Counted from the first letter of the stretch, positions 17,837 to 26,626 are shown. The stretch is 64,000 bases of DNA from Nitrosomonas eutropha (GCF_900116685.1 NZ_FPBL01000006.1:1-64000), one strand, 5' to 3'. The notes: generated from the letters alone by a model not told the origin. Program-made: numbers and translations.

Positions 17837-18474
17837 AGGTCAGGAACAATTTCAACTGATTCCGGAAAGGGGTTGTCATCGCCTGGGCGGACGCGGCCAA
17901 GAAATGCAACACCGTTCTGGTGAGCACTTTCATAATCCACCAGCGCATCGCCCACCATCAACACGCGCTCGGGATCAAGTGGGTGGGCTGACAGAATATC
18001 CGCTACCAGCGCTTCCTTGAATCGGGGAGAGCCGTGTACTCCAGTAAAGTAGCGTGACAGGCTGCGCCGTTCGACGATCGTACGCAGTTCATTTTCTGGT
18101 GTGCCAGAGGCGACGAACAGTGGAATCTGCTCCACCATTCTGTGCAGCAGTACTTCTGCACCCGCGACCGGTTGACAAGCAATGACTGCATTCATGACCA
18201 GTTTGGAAAATCGTTGATCCAGTTCCTGCTCTTCTTCCTTAGTAAGGGGCGGGTTATTTAGCAGATTTTGCTGGAAATAATGAAATTTGAGGTAGCGTGA
18301 CATGCCACCGTTGGTGCGGTGATAATCCACTGCGGCCTGTGCGATCGTTTCACCATGATGGCGATACAGTTCGGCAAAGGCTTGTGCCTTGATATCCCCG
18401 GATTCTACGATGACACCATCGAAATCAAAAATAATGGCTTGCCAGTAGTCAATCTGGCGGGTGGTTATGTTCAT
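17818..18474 (-). CDS. HAD-family phosphatase (beta-phosphoglucomutase/GPH-like)
   Basis: 218 aa. The nucleophile motif DFDGVIVESG (about 17-26), motif II VASGTPENE, a lysine in RFKEALV and motif IV MVGDALVDYESA are all intact, so it should be an active phosphotransferase or phosphatase. A helical cap (about 30-95) places it in subfamily I. In this operon it would fit the dephosphorylation step between aldol condensation and CMP activation, as KdsC does in KDO synthesis, although KdsC itself has no such cap. That role is inference. It overlaps the epimerase gene by 4 bp and pgl by 19 bp. Confidence 0.85.
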   Translation of the reverse strand: MNITTRQIDYWQAIIFDFDGVIVESGDIKAQAFAELYRHHGETIAQAAVDYHRTNGGMSRYLKFHYFQQNLLNNPPLTKEEEQELDQRFSKLVMNAVIACQPVAGAEVLLHRMVEQIPLFVASGTPENELRTIVERRSLSRYFTGVHGSPRFKEALVADILSAHPLDPERVLMVGDALVDYESAHQNGVAFLGRVRPGDDNPFPESVEIVPDLCPLTT

Positions 18475-19415
18475 GCTGGATTATCCGTGGAGGAAGGAGT
18501 TGCACTATCTTCTTCGTGGCCATGATCGATCTGCTGGTGAATTTCCTGGATACAGTCGAGCAATCCCTGTCCAAGATCAACATGCTCGTTGAGCACCAGT
18601 TTGTGACCAACACGGGGCTGAAATGCATACGGCGTAATCTGGTAATGATGCCCTGGTTTGTCCTGATCCAAATGCAGTGCGACATCCCACGGCATCATTT
18701 CCGAGATCATGGTCATGACATCGCGAATGCGCATTTTTTCCTGGCCGGTCAGGATCAGGTGGCGGTTGGCAAATTCCGGAGCAAGCACTTGTACGCTCAT
18801 GCGGGCAGCGTCTTCGACATGAATATATTCCCGGATGGATTCCCCGCTGCCATGGTAAGTAATGGAATGTTGTTGCACGGCCTCGTGCAGCATACGATAG
18901 ATGCCGTTGCGTTTGTCCGAGCGTCGGCCATAGAGTGATCCATAGCGCAGAATGGTGTATTCCAGTCCGTAGCGTTCGTGATAGGTTTCGGTGAAGCGCT
19001 CGGCGGCCTGTTTACTGGCGCGATAGAACGAGCCGGATTCAGAGTAAACGTAAATGCTACTGGCAAAGATAAAACGTTGTACATCCGTCAGCCGGGCTGA
19101 TTCGAGTGCATGCATGTTACCGATGACATTGATGCTGGCCGTGGCCAGAGGCTTATCATTGGCCTCATCAATATCAGCGATAGCGGCAAAATTATAGACA
19201 ACCGCTGCACCCTGAACGGCGCTGGATACCTGGTTGATATCCATCAAATCTCCAATGATCATTTCCTGATCAGGCCGCCGGAACGGGGAGAGATGGCGAT
19301 CGAACAGACGCACCTGATAGCCTGCATTGGACAGGGCATCGGCAACGTGGCTGCCCAGAAAACCGCCTGCGCCCAGTACAACTGCAATTTGTCCCGGTTG
19401 TATTGCTTCACTCAT
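18471..19415 (-). CDS. NAD-dependent epimerase/dehydratase (extended SDR)
   Basis: 314 aa. It has a Rossmann start V-L-G-A-G-G-F-L-G-S-H, Asp of the NAD site in L-F-D-R, the catalytic S-S-I-Y-V-Y with Y-R-A-S-K (Tyr-x-x-x-Lys), and RYGSLYGRR in the substrate half. This is the nucleotide-sugar epimerase/dehydratase class. The exact sugar cannot be told. The C-terminal 25 residues are acidic and His/Ser-rich. It overlaps the dehydrogenase gene upstream by 8 bp and the HAD gene downstream by 4 bp within the sugar operon. Confidence 0.85.
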   Translation of the reverse strand: MSEAIQPGQIAVVLGAGGFLGSHVADALSNAGYQVRLFDRHLSPFRRPDQEMIIGDLMDINQVSSAVQGAAVVYNFAAIADIDEANDKPLATASINVIGNMHALESARLTDVQRFIFASSIYVYSESGSFYRASKQAAERFTETYHERYGLEYTILRYGSLYGRRSDKRNGIYRMLHEAVQQHSITYHGSGESIREYIHVEDAARMSVQVLAPEFANRHLILTGQEKMRIRDVMTMISEMMPWDVALHLDQDKPGHHYQITPYAFQPRVGHKLVLNEHVDLGQGLLDCIQEIHQQIDHGHEEDSATPSSTDNPA

Positions 19416-20343
19416 TGATCAGCCCTGCTTCGACCATTCCACGCCACAAATTTTCAGCCGCTTCGATTTCCATGCGCTGCCGTGTTTCTCGCGCAAGTGA
19501 TCCGATATGAGAAGTCAGTACCGCCTGTTTGCATTCGCGCAGAGGACCCTGGTAGGGCTCCTGCTCGAAGCTATCCAGTGCAGCCGCTTCAATGTGCCCT
19601 GAATTGAGCGCTGTGCATAAAGCGGTTTCATCGACTAACCCGCCACGGGCGGCGTTGATGAAAATTGTTCCCGGTTGCATACGCGCAATGGCTTCGGCAT
19701 CAATTAAATGGTGAACATCCGGAGAGTAGGGTAAGTGGAGTGTCACAATATCAGCCTGTTCAAGCAAAGTATTCAATGAAACGAGTTCAATACCACCGGG
19801 TGCCTGTTGCAGATGAGGGTCATGTGCGATGACCTTTGCCTCGAATGCCTGACACAGTTTGGCAACCCGTCGGCCAATATGCCCCAGGCCAACAATGCCT
19901 ACTGTGCGTGCAGCCAGCAGCCGTCCCTGTGTGCGTGGCCATTCGCCTTCGCGTACGGAACGATCGGTGTGATTGATCTGACGCAGGCAATCAAGCATCA
20001 GCCCCAGTGTCAGTTCTGCAACAGCCTGAGCAGGCGCTTCAGGGGTATTGGAAACTTTGATATTTCTTTGCTGAGCAGCTTTCAGGTCAACACTATCCAT
20101 GCCGGTGCCGCAACGTGCGATGACCCGCAAGGCGCTGGCGCTTGTCAGCACACGTTCTGTCAGTGGTTCAACTCCCGCCAGCAGGGCGACGGTGTCCGTA
20201 CTGAGTAAATCAATAATTTCATCTTCGGTGAGTTTGCGCCGGTAAGGATTGCCGGTGACGGTGAAGCCTTGTGCCCGCAGTCTCTGTATGGCGGGGTTGT
20301 GGTCAAAATCGAAAGAGGAGGTGGAAATGACGATCTTGCTCAT
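19408..20343 (-). CDS. D-2-hydroxyacid dehydrogenase (phosphoglycerate dehydrogenase-like)
   Basis: 311 aa. The NAD site GIVGLGHIGRRVA (about 149-161), the catalytic Arg in INAARGGLVDE, the Glu in the DSFEQEP region and the His in LTSHIGSL are present, so the enzyme should be active. It lacks the C-terminal ACT domain of typical biosynthetic SerA. Inside a sugar operon with an aldolase it more likely oxidises or reduces a sugar-derived 2-hydroxy acid than phosphoglycerate, which is inference. It shares an ATGA-type 4-bp overlap with the aldolase. Confidence 0.82.
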   Translation of the reverse strand: MSKIVISTSSFDFDHNPAIQRLRAQGFTVTGNPYRRKLTEDEIIDLLSTDTVALLAGVEPLTERVLTSASALRVIARCGTGMDSVDLKAAQQRNIKVSNTPEAPAQAVAELTLGLMLDCLRQINHTDRSVREGEWPRTQGRLLAARTVGIVGLGHIGRRVAKLCQAFEAKVIAHDPHLQQAPGGIELVSLNTLLEQADIVTLHLPYSPDVHHLIDAEAIARMQPGTIFINAARGGLVDETALCTALNSGHIEAAALDSFEQEPYQGPLRECKQAVLTSHIGSLARETRQRMEIEAAENLWRGMVEAGLINE

Positions 20344-21101
20344 AGCGGTGTTCTGATCATGTTCAGGTGAGTACGGCAGAGGGAATCGAGCATGCGGATA
20401 TCGAGGCTGTATCCCAGAAATGTGAATCCCTGTTTAATCCGTTGCTGCAATGCGGCTAAGTCGGGTTCAACGACATGGATGCCACCTGCTTTGTGATGAC
20501 GGATACCAGCTTGCAATACTTGCTGAATGGCTGTCTGTACATCGGGATGATCCAGCTCACCCGGTCGCCCCATTGATCCGGATAGATCATAAGGGCCGAT
20601 GATGTAAGCATCAATACCGGGAGTGGACAGAATGGCATCGATGTTTTCAATAGCTCGGATATGCTCAATCATCACGATAACAACCGCGTTGTTACGTAAC
20701 CATTGCTGGTATGCCTGGAAACTTGAGCCATAGCCCTGGGCACGTGCCAGCCCTACACCCCGGTTTCCTTCAGGCGGATAATAAACGGCATCGACTGCAG
20801 CGCGAGCATCTTCTGCAGATTTGATCATTGGCACCATGATTCCGGTTGCACCGGCATCCATGACGCGCTTGATCTGATCGGGATGATTGGAGGTCAAGCG
20901 TACGATTGCTGGACATTGTTGGCCATCCAGCACCTGAATAAGGGCTTGTACTTCGCTTAGCTCCAGTACGCTGTGTTCGGTATCCAGCACTAGCCAGTCA
21001 AAACCGGCTTTGGCCATGATCTCAGCAATTGAGGGATGTCCGAGCGTGATCCATGAACCAATGGTCAGTTCACAGCGGGCAAGGCGGGTTTTCAGTGACA
21101 T
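20340..21101 (-). CDS. HpcH/HpaI-family aldolase
   Basis: 253 aa of the pyruvate-dependent class II aldolase family. Motifs are G-F-D-W-L-V-L-D-T-E-H-S (about 33-44), I-V-R-L-T-S-N with K-R-V-M-D-A-G-A-T-G, V-M-I-E-H (metal-binding Glu) and Y-I-I-G-P-Y-D-L-S-G-S (metal-binding Asp). Relatives (HpcH, GarL) join or split pyruvate and an aldehyde. Next to a CMP-KDO-synthetase-like gene it could form a 3-deoxy-2-ulosonic acid. It starts 11 bases after the cytidylyltransferase gene and overlaps the next gene by 4 bp. Confidence 0.86.
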   Translation of the reverse strand: MSLKTRLARCELTIGSWITLGHPSIAEIMAKAGFDWLVLDTEHSVLELSEVQALIQVLDGQQCPAIVRLTSNHPDQIKRVMDAGATGIMVPMIKSAEDARAAVDAVYYPPEGNRGVGLARAQGYGSSFQAYQQWLRNNAVVIVMIEHIRAIENIDAILSTPGIDAYIIGPYDLSGSMGRPGELDHPDVQTAIQQVLQAGIRHHKAGGIHVVEPDLAALQQRIKQGFTFLGYSLDIRMLDSLCRTHLNMIRTPL

Positions 21102-21112
21102 AAGCGCTCCAG

Positions 21113-21871
21113 TCAGGTTCTTTGATATTTGCCCAGTAGGGGATCATTAGCCATCAGCTGTGCAACACGCGCCAGATCTGCCTCGGTATCAACTGCTTGT
21201 GTATCGTATTCAGTTTCCACCATCCTGACGTGGCGGCCGTGTTCCAGCAGGCGCAGCATATCAATTGATTCGAGGCGTTCCAGCGGGGTGGGCGGTAACT
21301 GGCTGTATTCAAGCAGACAGGTGCGTGTAAAAGGAATGATACAGACCTGCTTGTAAGTAGCAGTTGCTCCAAAGCCACCGGGGGCCAGTGTCGGAATGGG
21401 TTGACGGGTCATATATAACGCATTTCCCTGCTGATCCGTGACCACTTTGATGGTATTGGGACTGCGAAAATCGGCTTCATCGTCGATTCGCTTCGTCAGA
21501 TTGACGCATTCCAGTTTGGGATCATTGTGGAAAGGTGCGACGGCGGTGTCGATCATGGAAGGATGCGTCATTGGCTCATCACCCTGCACCATGACGATCA
21601 GATCAGCATCGGTGTGTGCAGCTGCTTCCGCGATGCGGTCACTGGCTCGTTCGTGGCTGTCTGCAGTCATGATGACGGGCGCGCCGAAAGCGATGGCTGC
21701 CTGCCGGATGGCTTCGTCACAGGTGGCGATATAAGTTGCGCTCAGCGATTTGCTCATGGCAACACGCTGGTAAACATGCTCCAGCATGGTGCAGTTCAAC
21801 AGTTGCGCTAACGGTTTTCCGGGAAAACGCGAAGAACCCATGCGTGCCGGAATGATGGCGATTGTTTTCAT
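21113..21871 (-). CDS. CMP-KDO synthetase-like cytidylyltransferase
   Basis: 252 aa. The nucleotidyltransferase signature PARMGSSRFPGKPL near the N-terminus, VQGDEPM at about 92-98 and the D-T-Q-A-V-D-T motif near 223 match the KdsB family, which activates 3-deoxy-D-manno-octulosonate with CTP for lipid A core synthesis. It is more divergent than housekeeping KdsB (for instance PARYASTRLPGKPL is typical there) and lies with an aldolase, so it may activate a different ulosonic acid. First gene of a seven-gene operon. The upstream gap of 302 bp holds a candidate operator. Confidence 0.8.
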   Translation of the reverse strand: MKTIAIIPARMGSSRFPGKPLAQLLNCTMLEHVYQRVAMSKSLSATYIATCDEAIRQAAIAFGAPVIMTADSHERASDRIAEAAAHTDADLIVMVQGDEPMTHPSMIDTAVAPFHNDPKLECVNLTKRIDDEADFRSPNTIKVVTDQQGNALYMTRQPIPTLAPGGFGATATYKQVCIIPFTRTCLLEYSQLPPTPLERLESIDMLRLLEHGRHVRMVETEYDTQAVDTEADLARVAQLMANDPLLGKYQRT

Positions 21872-21969
21872 AGTTATGGGAAAAGTGACTGGCTAAATAT
21901 GCAGCTATGCAGGAGCGAATAAAATATTTTTTTGCAGTGTGTTGCGGCTGATTTGCCGGATTCATAGAT

Positions 21970-21988
21970 ATTATGCACTGTGTATAAT
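21970..21988. promoter_or_regulatory. 19-bp near-palindrome overlapping a TATAAT box
   Basis: ATTATGCACTGTGTATAAT matches its own reverse complement at 16 of 19 positions. Its right end is a perfect plus-strand TATAAT (21983-21988). It lies in the 302-bp gap between the divergent cytidylyltransferase operon and the plus-strand glycosyltransferase, so it could be an operator for one or both. No good -35 box sits at 16-18 bases. Nothing else is evident in the gap. Confidence 0.35.
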
Positions 21989-22173
21989 GCCACTCTTGCA
22001 GGTAACCTTAATCCTTCCTTGTCAATGTTTTGCATAATAACACAGGTTTATTTGACAGCTCTTTCGTCTATCGCTTGGCTGGATATGCTGTTGAACAGTG
22101 CAACCATTATGGTAAAAGATCATCCGGGTTCTGTTGTCCTGCGACTGCTGCTGATACATACCGGAGATAGAGG

Positions 22174-23229
22174 ATGATAGATATCAGGAAATTTGAAATA
22201 CCTGCTGACAAAACAATAGATGTCGTTATTCCGGTTTATAACGCCCCCGATTTGACACGGCACTGTATTGATTCCATTGTCGCGCATCTTAATCAGTCCA
22301 TTAGACGCATTATCGTTCAGGATGATGCGTCTGGCCACGAAACGAGGGAGATGCTGGATAACCTGCCGTATGATTGTGTTGATGTTTACCATGCGGAGAA
22401 AAACCAGGGCTTTGGTTTTTCAGTAAATGTAGCAGTCAACCGATCTGACGCTGACTACGTATTTATCCTTAATTCGGACACCGAAGTCAGTCAGGATTTC
22501 CTGCCATTGTTATGCGCAACATTCGCCGCTGACCCTGAATTAGCGGCCATTGTTCCTGCCGGTAACAGTTATGCCCAATATGATCTTGGGCGCTATATGC
22601 TGCGGGAAGCAGGCTATATACCCAATTACTATCTTCGCGGACACGCCATACTGATCCGCCGTGATGTTTTTCAGGAAATCGGTGGCTTTGATCCAGCGTT
22701 TGGGCGAGGTTATTATGAAGATATTGATCTTGGCCGCCGGCTTGATCTTCATGGATGGCGCTTCGGTATACATTCTGGTGCCTACATTTATCATAAGAAA
22801 GGGGGGTCGTTTGGTAATGGACAATCAAAGAAGCAACTCGCACGACGTAACCGTGCCTTGTATCTTTCACGTTATCCTGATGCCCGGCAAAATATCCTGC
22901 TGTTTTCGACTAACGGTTCACTTGCAGATTTTCCTTTGCCTATTCTGGTTGCAATGGAGAATGTATTTCGCGAGGGAGGCTATGTACATTGGTTTACTTC
23001 GGCGCGATCACCCGCATTGCTATGTCTGCAGATGTATAGTCAGCCGTTGCGTTTAAGTGCAGCAATCTGGATTACCCTTAGGCGCTGGTGGCGCACAGAT
23101 AGGCGTATCTCTGCTATCTGGATGATGGATGATGTTCCATTTTTATTGCGTACTCTGCTGCTCATCTGGAGCCGTGTGTTCAGACTGGAAGTAAAAGAGC
23201 TATTACTTGATGAATCCCCTCTCTCTTGA
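22174..23229 (+). CDS. Glycosyltransferase family 2, rhamnosyltransferase-like
   Basis: 351 aa. GT-A domain: VVIPVYNAPDLT (about 17-28), a D-D-A-S-G motif, K-N-Q-G-F-G-F-S-V-N and N-S-D-T-E-V (about 96-101) as the DxD-type metal site, then F-D-P-A-F-G-R-G-Y-Y-E-D-I-D-L as the acceptor/catalytic motif. These are typical of rhamnosyltransferase-like enzymes of O-antigen or glycan synthesis. A C-terminal stretch (about 250-351) is extra and rich in Trp/Arg/Leu, perhaps membrane-associated. The ATG at 22174 follows GGAGATAGAGG. An O-antigen ligase-like gene follows. Confidence 0.85.
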   Translation: MIDIRKFEIPADKTIDVVIPVYNAPDLTRHCIDSIVAHLNQSIRRIIVQDDASGHETREMLDNLPYDCVDVYHAEKNQGFGFSVNVAVNRSDADYVFILNSDTEVSQDFLPLLCATFAADPELAAIVPAGNSYAQYDLGRYMLREAGYIPNYYLRGHAILIRRDVFQEIGGFDPAFGRGYYEDIDLGRRLDLHGWRFGIHSGAYIYHKKGGSFGNGQSKKQLARRNRALYLSRYPDARQNILLFSTNGSLADFPLPILVAMENVFREGGYVHWFTSARSPALLCLQMYSQPLRLSAAIWITLRRWWRTDRRISAIWMMDDVPFLLRTLLLIWSRVFRLEVKELLLDESPLS

Positions 23230-23334
23230 GTGAGCAATATTGAAGAAGTAACTGCAATATCGTCAGAATAGAGAAGATTTATAAATACGTGGCAAGCTGT
23301 TGATTTTAAGGAATATATTTTTAGTGATGGAGCT

Positions 23335-24588
23335 GTGTTGAGCTGGCGTGAATTGCTGGTGCGGTTTGCACTGGTATTTTTTTGTTTTGCATTATGGCCC
23401 AAGGGATTTATATATTGGGGGGTAGGTCTGCTGGTTTTTGTCTGGTTGCTAGACGGAGGATTGTCCAGATTTTTTGACCTGGTAAAGGAGCCTCTGGCCT
23501 TGGGTATCTTGGTTTTTTGCGGGGTATGGGTAATCGGCTTGTTGTGGAGTGATCCTGCCGTGGCTTTCCAGGATAGATGGAAGAAATATTTTCTTTTGTT
23601 GACGTTTCTCCCTTTATATTCACTTTTGAATAAGGAGCGGCTTCCTTGGGCGATTGGCGGATTGGCTAGTAGCTATTCGGTTATGGTGGTACTGGGTGGC
23701 TATAACTGGCTAATACAGGATATGCAGGGAATTCCTTTATTTGGCATGCTCTATTTGCACTACTCGGCAGCTTTGGGAATCGGTGTCATTCTGGCTGTTT
23801 TTGGAGGTTGGGTTGCATTAGACAGGGGGGGTAGATTTTTGGCAGTGTTGTTATGGCTGATGGCTTTGTTGTTGTTTCTTCAGTTTAATCAGAGTTCCAG
23901 AGGTTTTTTGCTTGCAACATTATTAGCGCTGCTGTTGATGGTTGTTCTGCGGTACCGATCAGAGAGAAAAATGCTCGTGGGTGGTCTGGTTTCGATGATG
24001 ATTATAGCCGCGCTGTTTGCTGTTAATAGTGATGTTTTCCATGAAAGAGCGCAACAGGTTAGTGCGGATCTGCAATCATTTCAACAGGGGGATTACCAAA
24101 CCAGCGTGAGTTACCGGTTGGCGATCTGGGATATTGGCTTGCATGGTATTGCTGAGCGTCCGCTGTTAGGGCATGGCTCCGGCATGGCAAAGCAGTATCT
24201 TAAAGATGGTTATGTAACTTATAAGCAGGGAATTTACAGAAATTTATCCGAATTTCATGAAGCAAGACATTTTCATAATGAGTTAATCGAAATTGGTGTA
24301 CATCTGGGATTGCTTGGTATATTGGTTTTTGTATTCTTATTATGGTGCTGGTTCAAAACATTCAGGCAATCCCGGATGACTTTATTGGGCAGTGCAATCG
24401 TGTGTTTTATTTTTCTGTCCGGGCTAACTGATACTTTTCTTATAACTAATCGTATTCCACCATTTTTACTCGTAGTGACTGCCATAGCTGTTTGCTGGCA
24501 GAGGTATGAAGGAAGCCTTGATCTGATTGATCAAAAGAATCCACAAATTAAGGATGGAATTCGTAAAGTTTCCAGTATTGCTCGATAA
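23335..24588 (+). CDS. O-antigen ligase/polymerase family membrane protein (Wzy_C)
   Basis: 417 aa with about 11 transmembrane segments. A large soluble loop around residues 230-330 contains S-Y-R-L-A-I-W and G-H-G-S-G, followed by H-N-E-L-I-E-I-G, the usual signature of WaaL/Wzy-type enzymes that attach or polymerise O-antigen or other glycans in the periplasm. Ligase versus polymerase cannot be separated by eye. The start is GTG at 23335 behind a GGAG. The stop TAA and the ATG of the next gene share one base (TAATG), so translation is probably coupled with the methyltransferase. Confidence 0.85.
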   Translation: MLSWRELLVRFALVFFCFALWPKGFIYWGVGLLVFVWLLDGGLSRFFDLVKEPLALGILVFCGVWVIGLLWSDPAVAFQDRWKKYFLLLTFLPLYSLLNKERLPWAIGGLASSYSVMVVLGGYNWLIQDMQGIPLFGMLYLHYSAALGIGVILAVFGGWVALDRGGRFLAVLLWLMALLLFLQFNQSSRGFLLATLLALLLMVVLRYRSERKMLVGGLVSMMIIAALFAVNSDVFHERAQQVSADLQSFQQGDYQTSVSYRLAIWDIGLHGIAERPLLGHGSGMAKQYLKDGYVTYKQGIYRNLSEFHEARHFHNELIEIGVHLGLLGILVFVFLLWCWFKTFRQSRMTLLGSAIVCFIFLSGLTDTFLITNRIPPFLLVVTAIAVCWQRYEGSLDLIDQKNPQIKDGIRKVSSIAR

Positions 24589-25277
24589 TGCCAATCCCGC
24601 AACCACCTGCTGTTAATAATCCAGATGGATTGATTCCTGTTAATCCGGTGATTGAACATTATATGTACACCCTGACGGAGCAGTTTGATCACCCCACTCT
24701 CGATGAAATGGAAGCATTCGCCCGGGAGAAAAATTTTCCGATTGTAGGCAGGCTCGTTGGGATTTCATTGGAAATCCTCGCAAAAATGATAGGTGCACAT
24801 AGAGTTTTCGAGTTCGGTAGCGGGTACGGGTATTCCGCCTATTGGTTTGGCAAGGCGGTTGGGCCTGATGGTCAAATTGTCTGTACAGATAGCAATCCGG
24901 TTAATCAGGAAAGAGCAAAGCAATATCTCGCTGCCGTTGGAATATGGGAGCGGGTGAAGTTTTGCACGGGCTATGCTCAGGATATATTTGCACAGACTGA
25001 TGGGATATTCGATATCTGCTACAACGATGCGGATAAGGGAGGATATCCGGATATCTGGCGAATAGCCAAAGAACGCATCCGCCCTGGTGGGTTATATATT
25101 GCTGATAACGTATTAGGGCGTGGGCGAGTGGCCGTGGATGTCTCTTCAGATATTAAACCAGGCTGGATTGAAGCCATCAGAGAGCATAATCAGCTAATTT
25201 GTAAAGATCCGGAGTTTGATGCCTTTATTAATCCGACGCGTGATGGCGTTATCGTGGCGCGCAGAAAAATGGCATAA
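24588..25277 (+). CDS. O-methyltransferase, SAM-dependent
   Basis: 229 aa. The SAM-binding loop F-E-F-G-S-G-Y-G-Y-S-A (about 75-85), the acidic C-T-D-S-N after it and Y-N-D-A-D-K-G with A-D-N-V-L resemble the catechol-type O-methyltransferase family (PF01596), in which Asp/Asn residues bind metal. Substrate unknown. Translational coupling to the ligase-like gene suggests a role in glycan decoration, though this family also methylates small phenolics or quinones. The N-terminus is Pro/Asn-rich. Confidence 0.82.
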   Translation: MPIPQPPAVNNPDGLIPVNPVIEHYMYTLTEQFDHPTLDEMEAFAREKNFPIVGRLVGISLEILAKMIGAHRVFEFGSGYGYSAYWFGKAVGPDGQIVCTDSNPVNQERAKQYLAAVGIWERVKFCTGYAQDIFAQTDGIFDICYNDADKGGYPDIWRIAKERIRPGGLYIADNVLGRGRVAVDVSSDIKPGWIEAIREHNQLICKDPEFDAFINPTRDGVIVARRKMA

Positions 25278-25329
25278 TACAGCTTTGAATTATTTGTCTT
25301 TCTATTATTAATCAGTCAGGAGAACTTTT

Positions 25330-25587
25330 ATGCAGATCCATGTGTACGATACCTATGTCAAATCCAAGCGCGGACACACTATGCATTTTGATGTGTTTAC
25401 TGATGTGAGGGATGATCAGAAGGCGATTGAATTTGCCAAGGAATGGCTTGCTTCGATTGGAGAAGAGGGTGCGGCAGTAACCAGTGAGGAATGCCGTTTT
25501 TGCCACAGCCAGAAAGCGCCTGATGAGGTGATTGAGGCGATCAAGCAGAAAGGGTATTACATTTATAAAATGGAAGGGTGTGATTAG
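25330..25587 (+). CDS. DUF2024 family protein
   Basis: 85 aa. The opening Q-I-H-V-Y-D-T-Y-V and H-T-M-H-F-D-V-F-T, followed by E-E-C-R-F-C-H-S, are characteristic of the small DUF2024 family. A C-x-x-C-H arrangement could bind a metal, but no function is established. ATG at 25330 follows CAGGAG at good spacing. The gene is followed after 49 bases by an IalB-like exported protein on the same strand. Confidence 0.88.
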   Translation: MQIHVYDTYVKSKRGHTMHFDVFTDVRDDQKAIEFAKEWLASIGEEGAAVTSEECRFCHSQKAPDEVIEAIKQKGYYIYKMEGCD

Positions 25588-25636
25588 CAGATTATCGGCG
25601 AGTCGAGGTATTGCGATAATTATGGAGCTTTATACG

Positions 25637-26155
25637 ATGAGATGGATGTTCGCAAAAATACTGATATTGTCAGCTGTTTTTTTTATGACGAGTATTGCAG
25701 CACATGCGGTTGAACCAAAATCAATCGGGGAATTTGGTGATTGGATCGCCTATGTGTATATGGAGGAAAGTAACAAGGTTTGTTATATGGTCAGCAAACC
25801 CAGTAAGGAGGAAGGTACCTATACCAAGCGCGGGAGTGTTTATGCGCTTATCACCCATCGTCCCGCTGAGAAGAGCAAAAATGTGTTCAGTTTCGTTGCT
25901 GGTTACTCATATAAACCAAACAGCGAAGTGACAGTCAGTATCGGCGGCCAGCGTTTCAAATTGTTTACTCAGAATGAAACCGCCTGGACATCTGATTCAG
26001 CAACAGATAACAAACTAATGTCAGCAATACGTGGGGGCAATCAGATGGTGGTTAACGGGGTTTCTGCGCAGGGGACGGCAACAACTGATACTTTCGGTTT
26101 AAAAGGATCAAGTGCAGCCTATGCTGCCATTTCCAGGGAATGTGGAATTAAATGA
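25637..26155 (+). CDS. Invasion-associated locus B (IalB) family exported protein
   Basis: 172 aa with a signal peptide (about 1-23, ending S-I-A-A-H-A). The mature part has F-G-D-W-I-A-Y, a Cys in K-V-C-Y-M-V-S and a final R-E-C, with F-K-L-F and A-W-T-S-D motifs, matching the IalB family. Members are small periplasmic or surface proteins of poorly known role despite the name. Start: ATG at 25637 has GGAG nine bases before it. The longer frame from 25532 overlaps the DUF2024 gene and lacks a signal. Confidence 0.82.
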   Translation: MRWMFAKILILSAVFFMTSIAAHAVEPKSIGEFGDWIAYVYMEESNKVCYMVSKPSKEEGTYTKRGSVYALITHRPAEKSKNVFSFVAGYSYKPNSEVTVSIGGQRFKLFTQNETAWTSDSATDNKLMSAIRGGNQMVVNGVSAQGTATTDTFGLKGSSAAYAAISRECGIK

Positions 26156-26165
26156 GGTGGATGTT

Positions 26166-26513
26166 ATGGGTGATAAAATAACTATTTATCAAAAACCCAC
26201 CTGCAGCAAATGCCGTGAAGCACTAACTATTCTTAAGGAAAGTGGTAATGAATTTGACAGTATTAATTACTACGATACCCAGTTGACCGTCGGCATGTTG
26301 CGCGAGATTGTTCATAAGTTGGGTATTCCGGCAAGAGGGTTGTTGCGTGCAGATGAACCGCTTGCTAAAGGTTCAGAATCAGCGAATGATGAGGAGTTAT
26401 TACAACTGATGGCAGCCAATCCTGATCTGATTCAGCGCCCAATTGTGATTCGCGGGGATAGTGCAGTACTGGGGCGGCCACCTGAGAAAATAAAGAAGTT
26501 ACTGGGTGGTTGA
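26166..26513 (+). CDS. ArsC/Spx-type thioredoxin-fold reductase
   Basis: 115 aa. The N-terminal T-I-Y-Q-K-P-T-C-S-K-C-R motif has a CxxC-like active site, and the later conserved V-x-K-L-G-I, the L-L-R-A-D-E-P region and R-P-I-V segment (Arg-Pro) are shared by glutaredoxin-dependent arsenate reductases and YffB/Spx relatives. It may reduce arsenate or another oxidised substrate. No arsenic genes are nearby, so the substrate is open. ATG at 26166 follows GAGGTGG. The longer frame from 26112 overlaps the IalB gene. Confidence 0.82.
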   Translation: MGDKITIYQKPTCSKCREALTILKESGNEFDSINYYDTQLTVGMLREIVHKLGIPARGLLRADEPLAKGSESANDEELLQLMAANPDLIQRPIVIRGDSAVLGRPPEKIKKLLGG

Positions 26514-26579
26514 AGTTTAATCCATTTCTCAGTCTGTACTTCTCATTGGAGTAGTACGCACTATAAGGTGGATGCACAG

Positions 26580-26607
26580 AGTGCAGGCAATCAGAATTAC
26601 CTGCACT
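26580..26607. terminator. Candidate two-way terminator hairpin
   Basis: AGTGCAGG (26580-26587) pairs with CCTGCACT (26600-26607), with a partly paired inner region. It lies between the ends of two converging genes (26513 on plus, 26627 on minus). Only a short TTTC follows on the plus strand and no T-run on the minus strand, so termination strength is uncertain. Confidence 0.42.
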
Positions 26608-26626
26608 TTCAAGTCTGGTAGTTAAA

